Of a DNA stretch of 42,804 bases, positions 15,259 through 23,989 are shown one piece after another (position 1 is the first letter of the stretch; every line of letters starts with the position of its first letter). The notes under the pieces were generated by a model that ran no database searches, was not told the origin of the DNA, and saw only the letters and a program-made list of their open reading frames with translations. Location: assembly GCA_003452915.1 (NCBI GenBank), contig DMMZ01000041.1, positions 1 to 42,804 of the forward strand, given 5' to 3'. The stretch is from Clostridiales bacterium. Its GTDB lineage: Bacteria > Bacillota > Clostridia > Oscillospirales > CAG-382. Both the position numbers and the translations under genes were made by a program.

Positions 15259-17019
15259 TTACCTTAAAAGTGAAGATGCTGTCTTGTCAATTTCTGTAAA
15301 ATAGTCATTAAGAATTTCAATTTTATCATTAGGCACTGCATATTTCATTTTAATCAGCTTATCAAATATACCTGTCGAGGTAATTTTTGATAATGGAATC
15401 TGTTTTGCCACAATATCCTTGCTTTTTTCATAAAGACGAAGAATAACCTTCATCATCTCATATTGTTTATTTAGCGGTACGAAAGTATCTATCTCATGCA
15501 TAGCATTTTGTTGTAAAAAGCCTACTCGTATTACACGGGCAATCTCGATAACCAGCTTTTGATCATCGGGAAGAATGTCAGAACCGATAAGTCGAACTAT
15601 TTCCATAAGGCTGTTTTCTTCTATCAGAATTGTAAGAATATCTTTACGCAGCTTTAAAAAATCGTCTGCGACATTCTGTTTGTACCAATCGGTTAAATCA
15701 CCAAGATACTCGCTATAACTGTCGTTCCAGTTTATGGCAGGGTAGTGACGTGCGTATGCAAGGCTCTTGTCAAGCGCCCAGAAACAACGTGTAAACCTCT
15801 TTGTATTCTGTGTTACAGGTTCGGAAAAATCACTTCCTTGCGGAGAAACAGCTCCGATAACCGTTACAGAACCTTCATTACCGCTGAGAGTTACGGTATA
15901 TCCTGCACGTTCATAAAATTCGGATAACCTTGAAGGTAAATAGGCAGGGAATCCTTCATCGGCCGGCATTTCTTCCAATCTTCCGGAAATTTCACGCAGG
16001 GCTTCCGCCCAACGTGAGGTTGAATCCGCCATAATAGCTGTGTCATAACCCATATCGCGGTAATATTCCGCAATTGTGATACCTGTGTATATTGATGCCT
16101 CACGTGCCGCAACCGGCATATTCGAGGTATTTGCTATTAACATTGTTCTGTCTGTAAGCGGTCTGCCCGATTTTGGATCGATAATCTCTGAGAATTCGTG
16201 TAGTGCTTGAGTCATCTCGTTTCCACGTTCACCGCAGCCGACATATATAATAATATCCGCATCACACCACTTTGCAAACTGGTGCTGCGTCATTGTTTTT
16301 CCTGTTCCGAAACCGCCCGGGATAGCTGCGGTTCCGCCCTTTGCAACAGGGAATACCGAATCGATAACTCTTTGTCCTGTTATAAGCGGTATTGTAAGTG
16401 CCTTGCGTGCTTTAATGGGACGGGCAATTCTGATAGGCCATTTATGACAGAGTGTAAGGTTGTGAATTTTACCTTTTTTGTCTTTTATCTTTACGATAGT
16501 ATCATTGACCTTATATTTTCCGTTAGGCGTACACTCTATAACCTCACCGTTAAGGTTAGGAATAAGCATTATTTTATGCATCACAAGCGGTGTTTCCTCA
16601 CACTGGGCGTAAATAGATCCGCCTGAAAGATAATCACCCACTTTTACAAGTATCTCAACATCCCAAAGTGCATCCTCATCTAAAGAAGGTACACTAATAC
16701 CTTTTGTGATAAAATCACCTGTTAATTCCGCAGTCTTTGAAAGAGGATTTTGAATACCGTCGTAAATGTTCCTGATAATCCCAGGTCCGAGTGTAACGCA
16801 CATAGGACCACCCGATGAATAAACAGGCTCACCAGGTTTCAATCCTGAGGTATCCTCATAAACCTGAATTGTAGTAAACGAATTATCAAGCCTGATAACC
16901 TCACCAACAAGGCGTTTTTCACCGACAAAAACCATTTCTGTCATGCTAAAATTTGTTACACCCTTTATGGTAACGACAGGTCCGTTTATTCCATATATTC
17001 TGTTAGTGTCATTGTTCAT
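15259..17019 (-). CDS. ntpA: V-type ATP synthase subunit A (catalytic)
   Basis: 586 residues from ATG 17019, preferred to the upstream GTG 17028 because AAGGG is 8 bases before the ATG and too close to the GTG. Catalytic ATP-hydrolysing/synthesising subunit. The Walker A P-loop GGFGTGKT is at about residues 231-238. The ~90-residue insertion typical of A/V-type A subunits precedes it (LWDVEILVKVGDYLSGG, to HKWPIRIARP). The catalytic-site region MADSTSRWAEALREISGRLEEMPADEGFPAYL is intact. Lies between ntpE and ntpB. Confidence 0.97.
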   Translation of the reverse strand: MNNDTNRIYGINGPVVTIKGVTNFSMTEMVFVGEKRLVGEVIRLDNSFTTIQVYEDTSGLKPGEPVYSSGGPMCVTLGPGIIRNIYDGIQNPLSKTAELTGDFITKGISVPSLDEDALWDVEILVKVGDYLSGGSIYAQCEETPLVMHKIMLIPNLNGEVIECTPNGKYKVNDTIVKIKDKKGKIHNLTLCHKWPIRIARPIKARKALTIPLITGQRVIDSVFPVAKGGTAAIPGGFGTGKTMTQHQFAKWCDADIIIYVGCGERGNEMTQALHEFSEIIDPKSGRPLTDRTMLIANTSNMPVAAREASIYTGITIAEYYRDMGYDTAIMADSTSRWAEALREISGRLEEMPADEGFPAYLPSRLSEFYERAGYTVTLSGNEGSVTVIGAVSPQGSDFSEPVTQNTKRFTRCFWALDKSLAYARHYPAINWNDSYSEYLGDLTDWYKQNVADDFLKLRKDILTILIEENSLMEIVRLIGSDILPDDQKLVIEIARVIRVGFLQQNAMHEIDTFVPLNKQYEMMKVILRLYEKSKDIVAKQIPLSKITSTGIFDKLIKMKYAVPNDKIEILNDYFTEIDKTASSLLR

Positions 17020-17047
17020 TACGGACACCCTTTTTCTATAATATAAA

Positions 17048-17641
17048 TTAAATAGCTAAACCTGAATTTTCGTAAAACCATTCTTTCTCACTCTCCAACC
17101 TTGAGTCAAGTGTATCATCAAGCTCGGAATTAATATTATCACATTTTGCTTTACAGCCACCAATAATTATATCGGAATCTTCTTCTACCCGACCGATTGT
17201 TTTTATGGAATCCATCAGAAATTCTTTGTATTTCATATCTTCGATTTTCATATAAACAGTAAAATGAGCTTCTTTGTAGTACTCAGCAAATTTTTTAATA
17301 CTGCTCAGTAAAAAAGACTTGTAGTCATCTGTTTTCATAAAGTTGTGCAGCTTTTCGGTAACCTCATTGAAAACAGCTTCTGCTATGCTATTCCGTTTTT
17401 CAATTAATTGTTTACGAAGCTCTTTATTTGCTTCAGAAACCTTGCGGTTTGATTGTGTTTTAAGTTTATCGCTCTCATACTTTATATAATTACGGCTCTT
17501 CTGTGCGGCCTCAAGCTTGGCTTTTTCAAGTTCATTTGATCTGAACTCATCTGCTATATTCATTATTTTTTCGGTACTTTTTCTTGCTTCATCATTAATA
17601 GAATCAAGAAACAGTGTAAGTTGCTCGTATTGCGATCTCAT
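17048..17641 (-). CDS. ntpE: V-type ATP synthase subunit E (peripheral stalk)
   Basis: 197 residues. Subunit E pairs with the short H/G subunit to form the peripheral stalks that hold the head. The N-terminal ~100 residues are a continuous charged helix (NIADEFRSNELEKAKLEAAQ, then KYESDKLKTQSNRKVSEANK). The C-terminal part is the globular head-binding domain ending in LDDTLDSRLESEKEWFYENSG, a match to the E-subunit ending. GGAAAGG precedes the ATG. 28 bases from ntpA. Confidence 0.9.
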   Translation of the reverse strand: MRSQYEQLTLFLDSINDEARKSTEKIMNIADEFRSNELEKAKLEAAQKSRNYIKYESDKLKTQSNRKVSEANKELRKQLIEKRNSIAEAVFNEVTEKLHNFMKTDDYKSFLLSSIKKFAEYYKEAHFTVYMKIEDMKYKEFLMDSIKTIGRVEEDSDIIIGGCKAKCDNINSELDDTLDSRLESEKEWFYENSGLAI

Positions 17642-17686
17642 ATATAGCCATGCCTTTCCGTAAAATATTGCTAAGTATTAAGTGAA

Positions 17687-17992
17687 TCAAATTTTTATAC
17701 CGACAGCATCTCTGACAGCATCGGCAAGTAAACTTCTTTCACTTGAACCATGCCGATCAGGTATCTCGGTTATGATAGGAACGGAAAATTGTTCTTTTAG
17801 TTCGGATATATATTCCGGACAGAGCTTACACAGCTTTGTTGTGATAAGGATTATACCTATTTCTTTATCATTTATCGCTTTGTTCAATGCGGATTTTACT
17901 CCGCTTTCGTTTTGAACAATCTCGCCTTCAATACCAGCGAGACGCAGTCCGACAGAGGTATCCACATTATCGCTAATTAAATAAAACCGCAC
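17687..17992 (-). CDS. ntpG: V-type ATP synthase subunit F
   Basis: 101 residues from GTG 17992, with GGTGGTGA upstream. Small Rossmann-like subunit that sits on the central shaft with D (named NtpG in Enterococcus). Family blocks are YLISDNVDTSVGLRLAGIEG near the N-terminus and KEIGIILITTKLCKLCPEYI, then VPIITEIPDRHGS. In its expected place between K and E. Confidence 0.93.
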   Translation of the reverse strand: MRFYLISDNVDTSVGLRLAGIEGEIVQNESGVKSALNKAINDKEIGIILITTKLCKLCPEYISELKEQFSVPIITEIPDRHGSSERSLLADAVRDAVGIKI

Positions 17993-18010
17993 AAAATCAC
18001 CACCAGAAAA

Positions 18011-18481
18011 CTAAATCTTATTCAATATCAATATAGAAATAACAACACCATAAAGTGCAATAGACTCACCGAGCGCAACGAAGATAAGAGCTTTACCAAA
18101 AACCTTGGGGTCCTCGCTTGTAGCTGCAATAGCTGCTGGAGCACCTGCCGCAACCGCGATACCTCCACCTATTCCTGCAAGACCTGTAACAAGTCCTGCT
18201 GCGAGAAGTCCCATGCCCTTGCTATAATTGGTTGCAGTGTCTTCTGCAATGTTTTCTGTATTGTTATTTTGATCTTCGTTATCTGTTATGCTTGTTTCGG
18301 CCGATACAGAAAAAGTAAGCAGAGATGCAACAACAAGAATTAACAAAAATAACGTAAAATTTAAAAGCATAACCTTTTTAAAAGGTTTGCCCTCCGCCTT
18401 TTTCTTAAAAGAAAAATAAGCCAGGTATCCAAGTGCTGCAATAGGTAATATTGCTATAAGAAAATAAAAGAAAGTATTCAT
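18011..18481 (-). CDS. ntpK: V-type ATP synthase subunit K (membrane rotor ring)
   Basis: 156 residues. Forms the ion-carrying c-ring. Unlike the double-hairpin NtpK of Enterococcus, only the C-terminal ~68 residues make a c-type hairpin (GLLAAGLVTGLAGIGGGIAV, then FVALGESIALYG); the ion-binding Glu is residue 139. Residues ~1-64 contain a first membrane helix and then a second hydrophobic stretch ending in SVSAE, which looks like an internal signal peptide. An acidic Asn-rich linker (NEDQNNNTENIAEDT) follows. This arrangement occurs in clostridial V-ATPases. The first c-helix has Val where Na+-type F-ATPase rings have the ligand Gln, so ion choice is uncertain. GGAGG precedes the ATG. Confidence 0.93.
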   Translation of the reverse strand: MNTFFYFLIAILPIAALGYLAYFSFKKKAEGKPFKKVMLLNFTLFLLILVVASLLTFSVSAETSITDNEDQNNNTENIAEDTATNYSKGMGLLAAGLVTGLAGIGGGIAVAAGAPAAIAATSEDPKVFGKALIFVALGESIALYGVVISILILNKI

Positions 18482-18500
18482 ATGCGTCCTCCGAAAATTT

Positions 18501-20426
18501 TTATTTTAATTTATTGTTAACAGCCTGCTCCGCCGAAAGAAACGGTCTTCCGTTACCCTCGAAAAAGTGGCTGAATATCTCGTAAAATTCAAGTCTTAAA
18601 GCCTGTATACCTGTTAATAAGCCTTCAAGTCCAAGAACAACTATATTTCCGAGTGCAATGATAACTATATTTTCGCTTTCACCTGCAAGTGAAAAAACCA
18701 CCATCATCATACCTGCATGTACAAGCACAAAAGCACCAATACGCAAAAAAGAAACTGTATTACTGAAATATGATAAAATATATTCTATCAGCTCAAAGAA
18801 GTTCTGCATAATAAAATCGCCCTTGCCCTTTGGCTTCCAGTTTACATGGCCGTCCATTATCCCAATCAATATTTCCTTGAAGAATAAAAGAATTAAACCA
18901 ACACCCATCAGAGCAAAAACCACAGCACCGGGGAGGATTGCTTTGCCACTCATAAAAGAATATGCAGCAAGGACTCCCGACAGATAAACAAGAATACCGG
19001 TGAGACCGTTGTTTGAAAATAAAGCCTCACCGTAAGCACCTTTTTTTATACAGCCGTAAATATTAAAAAACATGGATATAGTCATAAGAATAATACCGAT
19101 CCCGATTGCAACTAACAAAACGGTATTTATAGAATACATGACCTCAAGCGGCTTACCGCTCAAACCGATTGCTTCGTAAACAGGATCTAAAAGTTTTTCA
19201 TAACCAAATACTGAGCCAAAAATAAGCCCAAAAAACATAGAAGATATTCCGCAGAGGATAAGCAGCTTGCCGAAGGATATTTTTTTCCACTTCCAGGCAA
19301 GCAGTCCACATACTGCGAGGACAAATCCCTGTCCTAAATCACCGAACATAATTCCGAAGATTAGAGTATAGGTGATAGCTACAAAGCTAGTAACATCTAT
19401 ACCTTTGTAAGGGGGAAGTCCATACATCGATACAAAGGACTCGAAAACTTTAAAAAAACGGTTATTCTTTAGCTTTACAGGAGGTGTAATTCTTCCGGAT
19501 TCATCAGTATTACTAATATCGAAAGTAACACCACCCAGACCATCCATTGCTTTTTTAAACTTTTCCAGATTGTTTTTTAAAATCCAGCAGATGAAAAAAT
19601 ACTGATCATTTTTAACAGCGGCAAATTTTCTGAGTTCAAAACTATCATTAAGATATTTTAATCTCGAATAAAGCTCGTTGCACTTTTGACTTTGTTGATT
19701 CCAAAATTCAACCACCTGCTTGTCGATAGCATCTAATGCCTGTTTTAAAATATCTACGTTTTCCTGTAATTCATCAACAATTTCTGTGGGAGTTCCGACA
19801 GCACCCGGCACTCTTATTCGTTCAAAGAACATAAAAGCAAAGATACTGTCAACTTCCTTAACCATTTCTTTAGGAGCAAAATAAACACCCCAGATATTAA
19901 CAGCATCACTTGAGCAGGGTATAAACAAAACATATGGATTGTTCTCGTATGCTTTTAGTTTTAACATTTGCTCTTTAGGAATATGTCCATATCTTACAGA
20001 TACAAACTCACATTCTGTTGTATCCTCGACGGGAACATCAAGTCCTTTAAAATGCGAAAATTGTTCGATTCCTCTTTCACATTCATTTAATTGATCCAAT
20101 AATAACTTTCTATCGGAATATAAGGAACTTAAGGCGTTTTCTATTTCACAGATATATTCGGTTACATGATCATCAAAATTTGTGTCGTCAACAGTATTAT
20201 GTGAAATAAGCTTTATTCCCGAAGCTGTTGTAAGTTCCTCGATTTTTTGCAATTTTGCGGAGTAAGGATTCTCTTCGCTTAAGCATGTAAAACCCATAGT
20301 TCCGGATAGGAATTGACAGGCATTCTCAGGGTGAAATTCACCGCTTTTTCGACAGGCAGATATAAAATTATTAAATTCACTCAATTTACCGGATGCCTTT
20401 ACAAGCATTACTTTAACAATCGCCAA
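18501..20426 (-). CDS. ntpI: V-type ATP synthase subunit I (a-subunit)
   Basis: About 641 residues. The stator subunit with the ion half-channels. I choose TTG 20426 because GGGGGAAG lies just upstream and the product then starts MAIVKVMLVK, the typical N-terminus of subunit I; a TTG at 20441 overlaps that binding site. Residues ~1-330 are the cytoplasmic arm with helical segments. Residues ~345-641 contain 7-8 membrane helices, beginning at the conserved PPYKGIDVTSFVAITYTLIFGIMFGDLGQG. The essential channel arginine is in SFLRIGAFVLVHAG (about residue 562). Lies between C and K. Confidence 0.94.
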   Translation of the reverse strand: MAIVKVMLVKASGKLSEFNNFISACRKSGEFHPENACQFLSGTMGFTCLSEENPYSAKLQKIEELTTASGIKLISHNTVDDTNFDDHVTEYICEIENALSSLYSDRKLLLDQLNECERGIEQFSHFKGLDVPVEDTTECEFVSVRYGHIPKEQMLKLKAYENNPYVLFIPCSSDAVNIWGVYFAPKEMVKEVDSIFAFMFFERIRVPGAVGTPTEIVDELQENVDILKQALDAIDKQVVEFWNQQSQKCNELYSRLKYLNDSFELRKFAAVKNDQYFFICWILKNNLEKFKKAMDGLGGVTFDISNTDESGRITPPVKLKNNRFFKVFESFVSMYGLPPYKGIDVTSFVAITYTLIFGIMFGDLGQGFVLAVCGLLAWKWKKISFGKLLILCGISSMFFGLIFGSVFGYEKLLDPVYEAIGLSGKPLEVMYSINTVLLVAIGIGIILMTISMFFNIYGCIKKGAYGEALFSNNGLTGILVYLSGVLAAYSFMSGKAILPGAVVFALMGVGLILLFFKEILIGIMDGHVNWKPKGKGDFIMQNFFELIEYILSYFSNTVSFLRIGAFVLVHAGMMMVVFSLAGESENIVIIALGNIVVLGLEGLLTGIQALRLEFYEIFSHFFEGNGRPFLSAEQAVNNKLK

Positions 20427-20468
20427 TATTCTTCCCCCCAATCATAAGCGGAATTTTTTATTTAATCT

Positions 20469-21518
20469 CTAATCCTCTATACCAATTAGTATATTCTTTA
20501 AATCATTTGTGCTTACTTTATATCTGATTCCTTCAATAATATGAGTAACATTACTGATTTCATTTTCCAATAAAAATATAAAACAGAACATAACCACAGT
20601 TGGATTTGATGAAAATCTGAGCGATTTAAGGTTCCATTTATATAAATATCGCTGTGCAGCATCCTCGATATACTCAAAGTTTGGGATATTTAACCCTTTA
20701 CCGTAATCGGTTTTATTAAGAAGTTCAAGCATGTCCTCCGCATTCGGAGTATCTGTAAGCATTTCAAGTTGTTTTACAGACATACGGCTGACTTCCGGAA
20801 TTATAAAACGTTTTATTAATTCTTTATCTGCACCATGCAGCTTTTTTAAACGATAAATATTTATTATTGTTCGTACGTCGTTTTGTATTTTTAAAACTTC
20901 AAGCACCTGATCGGTGCGTTTACCTTTATATCCTGATTCAACAAGCTCTTTTAATTTTAGATATTTATAACGGTTAAATGCTGCTTCTACACTTAATTTT
21001 CCTGTTATCATATCAAAATTCTTTACATAGGGTGAAAGTATTCCTTTATATTCAGTACCGTTAAGTGCTTCAAGCAGGTCATTTATAGAACGAACTTTCG
21101 ATAATTCAAATTGATTTATTCCCGTGTGTTCTTCAAAGAAAATCGGCATATATAACAGATAATCCTCTGGGTTGCCGGTGTTTAATAATCGAACGCAGGT
21201 TAAAATCATTTCAATATCGTTACGTGTTATAAAATATTTATAAAAATCCTGTCCTATCGAAAGCTCATATTTGCTTAGGATTTCATATTGTTTAAAAACA
21301 TGCTTGTTCAACAATACTTCGAGCTGCCCTCTATGGATTGCAGAAGGAGTCACACCCTCAAAAATATCGCTGTAAAAGGTTCGTGTCTTCAGATAAGATG
21401 CTATCTCACCTACACTTTTACAATTCAATAAATCATTGTAGTTTTGTGTACTAAGCCGTTTACCATACATAGCACGGGATTTTGCAAGTATTGCATTTGA
21501 TGAAAAAGAGGTAAACAA
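20469..21518 (-). CDS. ntpC: V-type ATP synthase subunit C
   Basis: About 349 residues (subunit C/d), the socket that links the central shaft to the rotor ring. Features are the N-terminal NAILAKSRAMYGKRLSTQNY, several repeats of the three-helix pattern, and the C-terminal LKSLRFSSNPTVVMFCFIFLLENEISNVTHIIEGIRY, a family hallmark. The frame is open to GTG 21527, but GGAAGGTGA overlaps that codon, so TTG 21518 is a more likely initiator; both have the same product otherwise. 29-38 bases from its neighbours in the operon. Confidence 0.93.
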   Translation of the reverse strand: MFTSFSSNAILAKSRAMYGKRLSTQNYNDLLNCKSVGEIASYLKTRTFYSDIFEGVTPSAIHRGQLEVLLNKHVFKQYEILSKYELSIGQDFYKYFITRNDIEMILTCVRLLNTGNPEDYLLYMPIFFEEHTGINQFELSKVRSINDLLEALNGTEYKGILSPYVKNFDMITGKLSVEAAFNRYKYLKLKELVESGYKGKRTDQVLEVLKIQNDVRTIINIYRLKKLHGADKELIKRFIIPEVSRMSVKQLEMLTDTPNAEDMLELLNKTDYGKGLNIPNFEYIEDAAQRYLYKWNLKSLRFSSNPTVVMFCFIFLLENEISNVTHIIEGIRYKVSTNDLKNILIGIED

Positions 21519-21556
21519 ACTCGTCACCTTCCCAAAATAACTTTCTTAAATATAAT

Positions 21557-21868
21557 CTATAATTTTATAACCCGATCATAAAGTTCATCAACCCAGAGCT
21601 TTGCATTTTCCTGTTGTTTTTTATATAGACCTGCAACAACCTCATCATATTGTTTACTTATTACCTTAATTCTGCCGTCAGCGCCTTTTTTAAAACCCTC
21701 ACCGATAGTGTCAACTTTATTGCGGGCGGCAGCAAGCTCGTCTTTGATTATATTGTTCTTTTCATTTTCTATATTATTATAGATTTCTTTTCGATATTTT
21801 TCTGCATCCTGCTTTTTTGCTCTTGCAATTTTATCCATATCAAGAATACTTTTTAAAACATAATCCAA
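21557..21868 (-). CDS. ntpF: V-type ATP synthase peripheral-stalk subunit (H/G type)
   Basis: About 103 residues from TTG 21868. The frame extends to another TTG at 21901, but AGGCAGGTG is correctly spaced only for 21868, giving MDYVLKSILDMDKIARAKKQ. The sequence is one long amphipathic charged helix (AEKYRKEIYNNIENEKNNII, ELAAARNKVDTIGEGFKKGA), the character of the short stalk subunit that pairs with E. Sequence identity within this family is low, so the call relies on position as first gene of the ATPase operon, length and helix pattern. Confidence 0.8.
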   Translation of the reverse strand: MDYVLKSILDMDKIARAKKQDAEKYRKEIYNNIENEKNNIIKDELAAARNKVDTIGEGFKKGADGRIKVISKQYDEVVAGLYKKQQENAKLWVDELYDRVIKL

Positions 21869-21957
21869 AGTGTTCACCTGCCTTTTGTTTATATTATACA
21901 ATAAATCTGATTTAGATAAGGTTAATTATAAAAAAATGTAAATATTTCGACTATACC

Positions 21958-21985
21958 ATTATAGCACTAAACAATAGAAAAACAA
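21958..21985 (-). promoter_or_regulatory. Promoter of the V-ATPase operon
   Basis: On the - strand TTGTTT (21980-21985), 16-base spacer ending in TGC, TATAAT (21958-21963): a perfect extended -10. Start expected near 21951, leader ~85 bases. Confidence 0.65.
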
Positions 21986-22052
21986 TGTGCAATATTAACA
22001 AACAAATTGTAAAAAAGCTGTGCATAATTCAAATTAATATTGTAAAGTTGTT

Positions 22053-23681
22053 TTACAAGGCTCTTCTTTCAATTTCATTTAATGCCAAATCCGCACTCCA
22101 AAAGAAACTATCCTCTCCTACAGTCTCCGAGATTCCACAGCGACGGAACATTTCCATTACTTTAGGCTGTACACCTGCGAAATATATTTGAGCTCCACTG
22201 TTTTTTAATTGACCTATCATATTATGCAGTGAATCAGCTCCAGAAAGGTCGGTAAAAGGAACTCCTCGCATCGAAAATATTATTATATCTTTATGTGCTG
22301 CGAAATAAAGATTATCCGACAGCTTGTTTGCTGTTCCAAAGTATAGAGGTCCTGTTATATATACTACACAAGTATTATCATGGTGCACGCAATCCTTACA
22401 GGAGAGTTTTGTCTTATCAACATCCGCAATACTTATTTGCATATCCGAAACATGAACTATGAATAGTATTGCCGAAAATATAACTCCTATAACTATTGCA
22501 ATCGTCAGATCAAAAACGACAGTTGCAATCATAGTAATAAAGAACTGAAGGATAGCGGTATAAAAACGTTTTGCAAATATGTTTTTTATTGATTCCCACT
22601 CATTCATCCGCCAGGCTGTGACAATAAGTACGCCTGCAAGCGCTGAAAGTGGAATTTTCGACATTATTGGTGCAAGAACAAACATTGAAAGTAATAGAAT
22701 AATTGCATGAATGATGCTTGTAAGGCGTGTTTTACCACCCGATTTTATAGCAACGCTGGTTCTCGCAATAGCTGCGGTTGCCGGAACTCCGCCAAAGAAG
22801 GGGAGTAGCATATTACCAATACCTTGAGCAGTAAGTTCAATTCCTGCATCAAGTTTTTCGTTTTTCATTCTTCCTGCGCTTGCTCCACAAAGCAAACTTT
22901 CGATAAGTCCAAGTGCTGCGATTGAAACCGCTGGTATAAAAACTGATTGTATAGTACCATAATCAAGTGAAGATAGGCTAAGTCTATCTGACAGAAGCAG
23001 ACTTTTAGGAATATCACCGACAACAGCAGCGTTAAATTTTAAAAGAGTGCTGGCACCTGTTACAAGAATGATTGCCAAAAGCGAAGAAGGACAGTATTTT
23101 GACCACTTCTTTGGATAAAGTAGCATAAATAATATAACAGAAGCACCGATAAGTAGAGCGGTTAAGTTAAAATTCTGGGGATGTGTAAAATAGCTTATAA
23201 TTTTAGCAATTGCACCTTCGCCTTCTGCGGTCATTCCGGAAAGGTTATCTATTTGACCGATAACAATTATAACAGCAATACCGGAAGTAAAACCTGTTAT
23301 TACCGGAGCAGGTATAATCGAAACAAGGTTACCGAGCTTTAGAATGCCTGCCAATATAAGTATAACACCAGAGATAAAACAAGCAACAAAAACACCTTGC
23401 AGCCCAAACTTTGCTACAATCGAAATAAGAATTGCAGACATAGCACCCGTCGGTCCTGAAATCTGAAAGGATGATCCCGATAACGCACCAATGACTAAAC
23501 CAGCGATTATTGCGGTAATAAGTCCTGCGGCAGCTGTTGCTCCACTGCTAACGCCGAAAGCTAGAGCAAGAGGTAATGCGACTGCAGCAACCGTAATACC
23601 TGCGAGTAAATCTTTACCAAAAGAAGCGGAGTTGTAACCTTTAAATTCATTGCATAACATCCGCATGAAGTTTTTTAACAT
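22053..23681 (-). CDS. SulP family anion transporter with STAS domain
   Basis: 542 residues. Residues ~25-420 contain 10-12 membrane helices starting with the SulP signature (GKDLLAGITVAAVALPLALA, GSSFQISGPTGAMSAI). Residues ~440-542 are a C-terminal STAS domain (VYITGPLYFGTANKL, FTDLSGADSLHNMI, then GVQPKVMEMFRRCGI) of the type that regulates transport. SulP members move sulfate, bicarbonate or other anions; the substrate cannot be told from sequence. A Cys/His-rich linker (CKDCVHHDNTC) just before the STAS domain is notable and could bind metal or sense redox. AAGGAG is 11 bases before the ATG. Transcribed alone. Confidence 0.92.
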   Translation of the reverse strand: MLKNFMRMLCNEFKGYNSASFGKDLLAGITVAAVALPLALAFGVSSGATAAAGLITAIIAGLVIGALSGSSFQISGPTGAMSAILISIVAKFGLQGVFVACFISGVILILAGILKLGNLVSIIPAPVITGFTSGIAVIIVIGQIDNLSGMTAEGEGAIAKIISYFTHPQNFNLTALLIGASVILFMLLYPKKWSKYCPSSLLAIILVTGASTLLKFNAAVVGDIPKSLLLSDRLSLSSLDYGTIQSVFIPAVSIAALGLIESLLCGASAGRMKNEKLDAGIELTAQGIGNMLLPFFGGVPATAAIARTSVAIKSGGKTRLTSIIHAIILLLSMFVLAPIMSKIPLSALAGVLIVTAWRMNEWESIKNIFAKRFYTAILQFFITMIATVVFDLTIAIVIGVIFSAILFIVHVSDMQISIADVDKTKLSCKDCVHHDNTCVVYITGPLYFGTANKLSDNLYFAAHKDIIIFSMRGVPFTDLSGADSLHNMIGQLKNSGAQIYFAGVQPKVMEMFRRCGISETVGEDSFFWSADLALNEIERRAL

Positions 23682-23704
23682 ATAACAGTATACTCCTTAT
23701 ATAT

Positions 23705-23805
23705 ACTTATTCGAATTAGAAACAGTGATAAATTCGAGAAAAAGTCTTTGATATTTTGACTATTTTAAAGATTTTTCTTACTGTTACTTAAGAGAAGAAG
23801 TATTT
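23705..23805 (+). repeat. Direct repeat copy A (blaI-tail repeat)
   Basis: About 101 bases that match 26869-26971 in the same orientation. The first ~48 bases are nearly identical (AATTAGAAAC, GTGATAAATTCGAGAAAAAG, TCTTTGAT). A variable middle follows, then TTTTTCTTACTGTT and CTTAAGAGAAG. The last ~35 bases resemble the 3' end of blaI at 12.1 kb. Copies A and B bracket the DUF4434 gene. Confidence 0.8.
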
Positions 23806-23935
23806 AATAACATAATAAAAAGTTTATTCTCTTTTTTATTAAAGTTCAATATGATTTATTAACAAAAAGATGAGTCGCATTACTAATAAATTGTGCAAAA
23901 ACACAATAATTTACAAAGGTAAAGAATTGCTACAA

Positions 23936-23970
23936 AAAACTCGGTTTTGAAATTATCAAAACCGAGTTTT
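23936..23970 (-). terminator. Terminator of the DUF4434 lipoprotein gene
   Basis: AAAACTCGGTTTTGA (23936-23950) and TCAAAACCGAGTTTT (23956-23970) form a perfect 15-bp stem with a 5-base loop, 19 bases past the stop at 23990. Confidence 0.88.
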
Positions 23971-23989
23971 CTTTATGTTATTTATGTTT

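Larger units (their letters stand above)
23682..23989. other. 308-bp intergenic region with repeat copy A and a terminator
   Basis: Contains the ribosome binding site of the SulP gene, repeat copy A (23705-23805) and the terminator at 23936-23970. The remaining ~130 bases are AT-rich and show nothing recognisable. Confidence 0.6.

Noticed and set aside
16207..16626. 139-codon + strand frame opposite ntpA
   Set aside because: Antisense to a conserved catalytic subunit; Cys/Tyr-rich composition typical of a shadow frame.
22041..22060. Hairpin TTGTAAA/TTTACAA as SulP terminator
   Set aside because: It overlaps the stop codon of the SulP gene, is all A/T-rich and has no clean T-run; too weak to call.
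23705..23805. tRNA-like or attachment-site reading of the TTCGAATTAGAA motif
   Set aside because: Only a fragmentary T-loop resemblance; no acceptor stem, D-arm or integrase gene nearby.
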